A stretch of 64,000 bases of DNA from Staphylococcus xylosus NJ (GTDB lineage Bacteria; Bacillota; Bacilli; Staphylococcales; Staphylococcaceae), in contig NZ_ANMR01000006.1 of the NCBI RefSeq assembly GCF_000338275.1, positions 186,001 through 250,000 of the forward strand, read 5' to 3'. This document shows positions 60,503 through 64,000 of the stretch, one piece after another. A program made the position numbers and the translations under genes. The first letter of the stretch is position 1, and each line of letters opens with the position of its first letter. Under the pieces are notes generated by a model. The model made no database searches. It worked only from the letters and a program-made list of their open reading frames with translations, and was not told the DNA's origin.

Positions 60503-61549
60503 TTATTTTTCTAAAGCTTTCTCAACTTCTTCAATTTGTTTAATTGCTGTTGTTGTAGAACCACTTGCAAAGTACCAAAGTTTAGGATCTAGCTCATACA
60601 CTTTGTTATCTTTAATTGCATCTACCTCTTTAATTACATCATTACCTAATGCGTTTTTAGCTGTTGATTTGCCACCAATTGCTTGTCCACGGTCCATTGC
60701 AAAGATAATACTCGGATTTTTCTCTGCTACATATTCATTAGTGACATTTTGACCATGTTTACTATTTTTAATATTATCATCAGCTGGTGTGAAGCCCATT
60801 GTATCGAATATCATTGCACCGAAACGTTCACCTGATCCAAATGTTGATAATTCACCTTCATTTACTAATAAGAATAATGCTTTGTTATCTTTTAAATCTT
60901 TTGTTTTATCTTTGATACCAGCAATTTTATCATCTAATTTTTTAGTTAGTGATTTTGCTTTGTCTTCTTTATCATAAATTTTACCTAAAGTTTCAGTATT
61001 CTTTTTCAATGAATTCACTTCATCTTTATCGTCTACACCAACGTAAACTACTTTTGCATCTGGTGCAGCTTTTTTAAATTCATCTAGATTTTTTTGGTTC
61101 GCTGTACGTCCAGAAATATAGATAACTTCTGGTTTAGCTTCAGCAACTTTATCGAAATTAACTTCTTTTAGACTTCCAGTATTCAAATATTTTTCATCTT
61201 TGAAATCACTTAAGAAATCTGGCAATGATTTATTACCTTCACCTTTGGGAAGTGCTTTAACTTTATCTTCAAGTCCCATTTCTTTCATTGTATCTAATGT
61301 TCCATAATCAAAAACAACTGCATTTTTTGGGTTCTTAGGAACTTCTACAGTTTCTTTAACTGCTTTAGCATCACTACCATCACGCTTCTCTCCACTTGCT
61401 TGATAGTTATTTTCAACCTTTACAGTTTTATTTGAACTTTCACCTTTTGAATCAGCTTCTGAATTCTTTTTATCGTCTGATCCGCCATTACTACATGCTA
61501 CTAATAAAAACATTAACCCTACTACTAATAATAAACCTAATTTTTTCAT
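60503..61549 (-). CDS. sstD: Siderophore-binding lipoprotein SstD
   Basis: 348 aa from ATG 61549 (AGGAGTTAAG upstream). Lipobox VACS with Cys about 19, a low-complexity Ser/Lys linker, then the two-lobed FepB/FhuD-type domain (about 75-345) with PKNAVVFDYGTLDTMKEMG, PEVIYISGRTANQKN and PKLWYFASGSTTTAIKQIEE. In S. aureus SstABCD takes up catechol siderophores and catecholamine-iron. Last gene of the operon. It looks diverged from S. aureus SstD as I recall it. Confidence 0.95.
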   Translation of the reverse strand: MKKLGLLLVVGLMFLLVACSNGGSDDKKNSEADSKGESSNKTVKVENNYQASGEKRDGSDAKAVKETVEVPKNPKNAVVFDYGTLDTMKEMGLEDKVKALPKGEGNKSLPDFLSDFKDEKYLNTGSLKEVNFDKVAEAKPEVIYISGRTANQKNLDEFKKAAPDAKVVYVGVDDKDEVNSLKKNTETLGKIYDKEDKAKSLTKKLDDKIAGIKDKTKDLKDNKALFLLVNEGELSTFGSGERFGAMIFDTMGFTPADDNIKNSKHGQNVTNEYVAEKNPSIIFAMDRGQAIGGKSTAKNALGNDVIKEVDAIKDNKVYELDPKLWYFASGSTTTAIKQIEEVEKALEK

Positions 61550-61650
61550 GTACTTAACTCCTCCTGGATTTCTAAATGATGTATTCCTTTTTATGTCCCT
61601 AAAAGTTAACAACGTTACAGTTGCATCACTCCCCTCAAAGTCACTATTAA

Positions 61651-62451
61651 TTACATTGAATGTGCCAATACTAAATCTTGATGGGCTGTTAACTCATCGT
61701 AATAAACACATATACGTTGTCCACGAATTTCTTCAATTCTGACATCCATATCATATAATGTTTTTAACACATCTGTTTGTATAACATCATTTTTCGTACT
61801 TGCCTTTACAAGTTGACCATCTTTTAATGCAATGATGTCATCCGAATAGCAAGATGCAAAGTTAATATCATGAATCACAACGACTATCGTTTTGTTCAAG
61901 TCTTGTGCGAGCCTACGCAGTGTTTGCATAATCTGAACCGAATGTTTCATATCAAGATTATTCAATGGCTCATCTAATAATATGTATTCCGTATCTTGAG
62001 CAATCGTCATGGCTACATAAGCTCGTTGACGTTGGCCTCCAGAAAGTGTTTTTAAATAACGATCTCTTATTTCATTTAATTGTAATAGATCTAATGCATA
62101 TTCAACTTGATCTCTATCTTCTTGATTTAATCGACCTTTTGAATGTGGAAAACGTCCAAATTCCACAAGTTCTTCAACAGTGATATTTAATTCTGTATGA
62201 TTAGATTGTTTTAAAATTGCTAATTTTTTAGCTAAATCATTACTTTTATAGTCTGTAATTAATTTTCCTTCAATTTCAATCGTACCTGTTTCAAAATCTA
62301 TCAACCTTGTTATAGTTGACAGGAGTGTACTCTTCCCTGCACCATTTGGACCTATCATGGTTGTCAACTTCCCTTTGTTGATTTCAACGTTTATATTCTG
62401 CAAAATCGCTTTATCTTGTATCGTCTTATTAAGGCCTTGAACTTTGATCAA
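61651..62451 (-). CDS. sstC: Siderophore ABC transporter ATPase SstC
   Basis: 266 aa. Walker A GPNGAGKSTLLST (about 34-46), Q-loop LKQSNHTELN, signature LSGGQRQRAYVAM (about 134), Walker B EYILLDEPLNNLD (about 155) and the switch His in VVVIHDINFASCY. It powers the SstAB permease. Its ATG overlaps the sstB stop by 4 bases (ATGA type), showing translational coupling. Confidence 0.97.
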   Translation of the reverse strand: MIKVQGLNKTIQDKAILQNINVEINKGKLTTMIGPNGAGKSTLLSTITRLIDFETGTIEIEGKLITDYKSNDLAKKLAILKQSNHTELNITVEELVEFGRFPHSKGRLNQEDRDQVEYALDLLQLNEIRDRYLKTLSGGQRQRAYVAMTIAQDTEYILLDEPLNNLDMKHSVQIMQTLRRLAQDLNKTIVVVIHDINFASCYSDDIIALKDGQLVKASTKNDVIQTDVLKTLYDMDVRIEEIRGQRICVYYDELTAHQDLVLAHSM

Positions 62452-63407
62452 TGCGCATGTCTCCTTTTTATTAACAGATAAATGAAGTAACTTCCACCCA
62501 CTAAATCGATGATTATGCTAACTTGTGTAGTTGCTTCAAAGAAATTTTCAACGATTGCTTGCGCTAAAATTAAACTTAACCAACTAATACAAATCGTTGC
62601 TGGCAAAATATACTTATGTTGATATGTTTTCATTAATTCATGTGCTAAATTGACTGTTAGTAATCCTAAGAATGTGATAGGGCCAACTAAAGCTGTTGAA
62701 ATTGATACCAATACAGACACTAGAATTAATAATAATCGTGTTAAAGTTTTATATGATATACCTAAGTTAATTGCTTGGTCTCGACCTAATAACAGTACAT
62801 CTAAATACGGTATTGCATAAATCGTAATTAGGATAAGAATAATAAGTATAATGCCACATAGGGTTACAAGCTTACTGTTAGAAGCATCAAAGTTTGCAAA
62901 CATTGCACTTTGGACTGCTAAGAAATCTTCTGGATTTATAATTAATTCTAAAAAACCTGTAATACTTCTAAAAAAAGTTCCTAAAATGATACCAACCAGT
63001 AATATAAAATACACTGATACATCGCCAATTCTAAAAATACCTTGGAATAGTAATAAAGAAAATCCAATCATAACTATTAAAGAAATTAAAAAGCTTAAGT
63101 ATATGTCTGTAACAAATACTGATTGTACACCGAATACAAATACAATAAGAACTTTTACAAACATATAAATTGCATCTAATCCCATAATAGAAGGTGTTAG
63201 TAACCTATTGGTCGTAATTGCTTGGAAAATAACTACAGATGATGCTATTGCACCACCTACTAAAACCATAAGTATGAGCTTTCTCAAGCGACTAGTAAAT
63301 TGATATTGGAATATTTCAAAATCAATACCTATTACAAGGTAAATCGCTGCTACTATGACTGTACATGCAATTAAGATGTACATTTTTGTTTTAGCGCTAA
63401 TTTGCAT
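62448..63407 (-). CDS. sstB: Siderophore ABC transporter permease SstB
   Basis: 319 aa, about nine membrane helices of the FecCD/BtuC family. Motifs include FQAITTNRLLTPSIMGLDAI (about 63-82), LLLGRDQAINLGISYKTL, whose GISY-type loop couples to the ATPase (about 205-222), and GPITFLGLLTVNLAHELM (about 243-260). It forms the channel with SstA. Its start overlaps the sstA end by 11 bases. Confidence 0.96.
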   Translation of the reverse strand: MQISAKTKMYILIACTVIVAAIYLVIGIDFEIFQYQFTSRLRKLILMVLVGGAIASSVVIFQAITTNRLLTPSIMGLDAIYMFVKVLIVFVFGVQSVFVTDIYLSFLISLIVMIGFSLLLFQGIFRIGDVSVYFILLVGIILGTFFRSITGFLELIINPEDFLAVQSAMFANFDASNSKLVTLCGIILIILILITIYAIPYLDVLLLGRDQAINLGISYKTLTRLLLILVSVLVSISTALVGPITFLGLLTVNLAHELMKTYQHKYILPATICISWLSLILAQAIVENFFEATTQVSIIIDLVGGSYFIYLLIKRRHAH

Positions 63408-64000
63408 AGTTATGTCTTCCTTTCATTAGCAAGATTAAGAAAACAATAGTGCCAAAGACACCAATTGTTAAACCGATATTAATCTCATATGGATAAACAA
63501 TCAGTCTGCCGACAATGTCTGAAAACATAACAAAAATAGCACCTAACATCGCTGTATGCGGTAAAGCATTTTTCAAATGGTCTCCTCTAAAGATCGAAAC
63601 AATGTTTGGGACAATAAGCCCCAAGAAAGGTAATGTACCTACAGTCACAACAACTAAAGCTGTAATCGTTGCTGTAATAAATAATCCAATGTTAATAATT
63701 CTTTCATAGTTAACACCTAAATTATTACTGAAATCTTTCCCCATTCCTGCGATTGTAAAATGATTCGCAAAAATATATGTAAATATTAGTAACGGAATAC
63801 TTAAATATAAAATTTCGTATCTTCCACTCGTAATAATCGCAAAATTGCCATTTAACCAGTTACCGATACTTTGAACTGTATTCGTTCTAAGTGCTATAAA
63901 AGTTGCAAAACTCGAAACAATACCACCGAGCATGATTCCTAAAAGTGGAATAAAAATAACATCGGTAAATCGAATATATTGAACTAATTTTACAAATAAA
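63397..64000 (-). CDS. sstA: Siderophore ABC transporter permease SstA, partial
   Basis: About 200 C-terminal residues; the frame stays open to the window edge (before MLGGIVSS it reads IRFTDVIFIPLLGI), so the true start lies beyond 64000. FecCD-family permease with GMGKDFSNNLGVNYERI (about 70 before sstB's GISY equivalent), GTLPFLGLIVPNIVSIFRGD and six or so helices. It is the first gene of sstABCD. A Fur box would be expected upstream, outside the window. Confidence 0.95.
   Translation of the reverse strand, partial: LFVKLVQYIRFTDVIFIPLLGIMLGGIVSSFATFIALRTNTVQSIGNWLNGNFAIITSGRYEILYLSIPLLIFTYIFANHFTIAGMGKDFSNNLGVNYERIINIGLFITATITALVVVTVGTLPFLGLIVPNIVSIFRGDHLKNALPHTAMLGAIFVMFSDIVGRLIVYPYEINIGLTIGVFGTIVFLILLMKGRHNYAN

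Overview
The window is low-GC Firmicute DNA and is recognisably Staphylococcus. It carries the gapR-gapA-pgk-tpiA-gpmI-eno, whiA/yvcK/rapZ-trxB-lgt-hprK-uvrAB, prfB-secA-hpf-comF, murB and sstABCD neighbourhoods in the staphylococcal order. From memory, MurB and SstD are clearly diverged from the S. aureus versions, and the tmRNA tag reads GKENNNFAVAA where I recall GKSNNNFAVAA for S. aureus. I therefore favour a coagulase-negative species but cannot name it.

Left edge (1-4640): the integrase-proximal end of a phage-inducible chromosomal island (SaPI/PICI type) inserted at the 3' end of ssrA. Leftward genes are an incomplete primase/replication protein, small hypothetical genes (one TTG-start membrane peptide) and two small HTH proteins. 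Rightward are a CI/Stl-like repressor, a tyrosine integrase and, in the same transcript, a 188-aa protein with motifs of the uracil-DNA glycosylase superfamily. That protein is the best candidate here for an undescribed system, as possible anti-phage cargo.

Core block 1 (4625-17600, all minus): tmRNA, smpB, rnr, a carboxylesterase, secG and a membrane protein come first. A repeat-rich intergenic region follows, then the glycolytic operon with its repressor cggR, a predicted promoter and an operator.

Variable block (17600-24000): small membrane proteins, a decayed plus-strand gene, a membrane-anchored protein with a long Gln/Thr/Glu repeat tail, an SDR epimerase, clpP with a CtsR box, tRNA-Arg(CCG), a decayed SDR dehydrogenase and a YitT-type membrane protein.

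Core block 2 (24100-50000): whiA-yvcK-rapZ, trxB, a TPR protein, an acetyltransferase, lgt, hprK, uvrBA with a LexA-like box, csbA and an HD hydrolase. Next come a LysM-CHAP wall hydrolase with a WalR-like box, prfB with its programmed frameshift, secA, hpf, comFA-comFC (comFA appears to start at AUA), fakB1, a YigZ protein and tarO.

Right block (50000-64000): gdpS (GGDEF), a split ThrE-type exporter with pepT, glycerate kinase, a bacilliredoxin, a YkyA lipoprotein, a GrpB-like protein, murB with a CHY zinc-finger gene, a bPH-domain protein, and the sst iron-siderophore ABC transporter, whose first gene runs off the window. Related hairpin repeats occur at 9848, 38555 and 54347.
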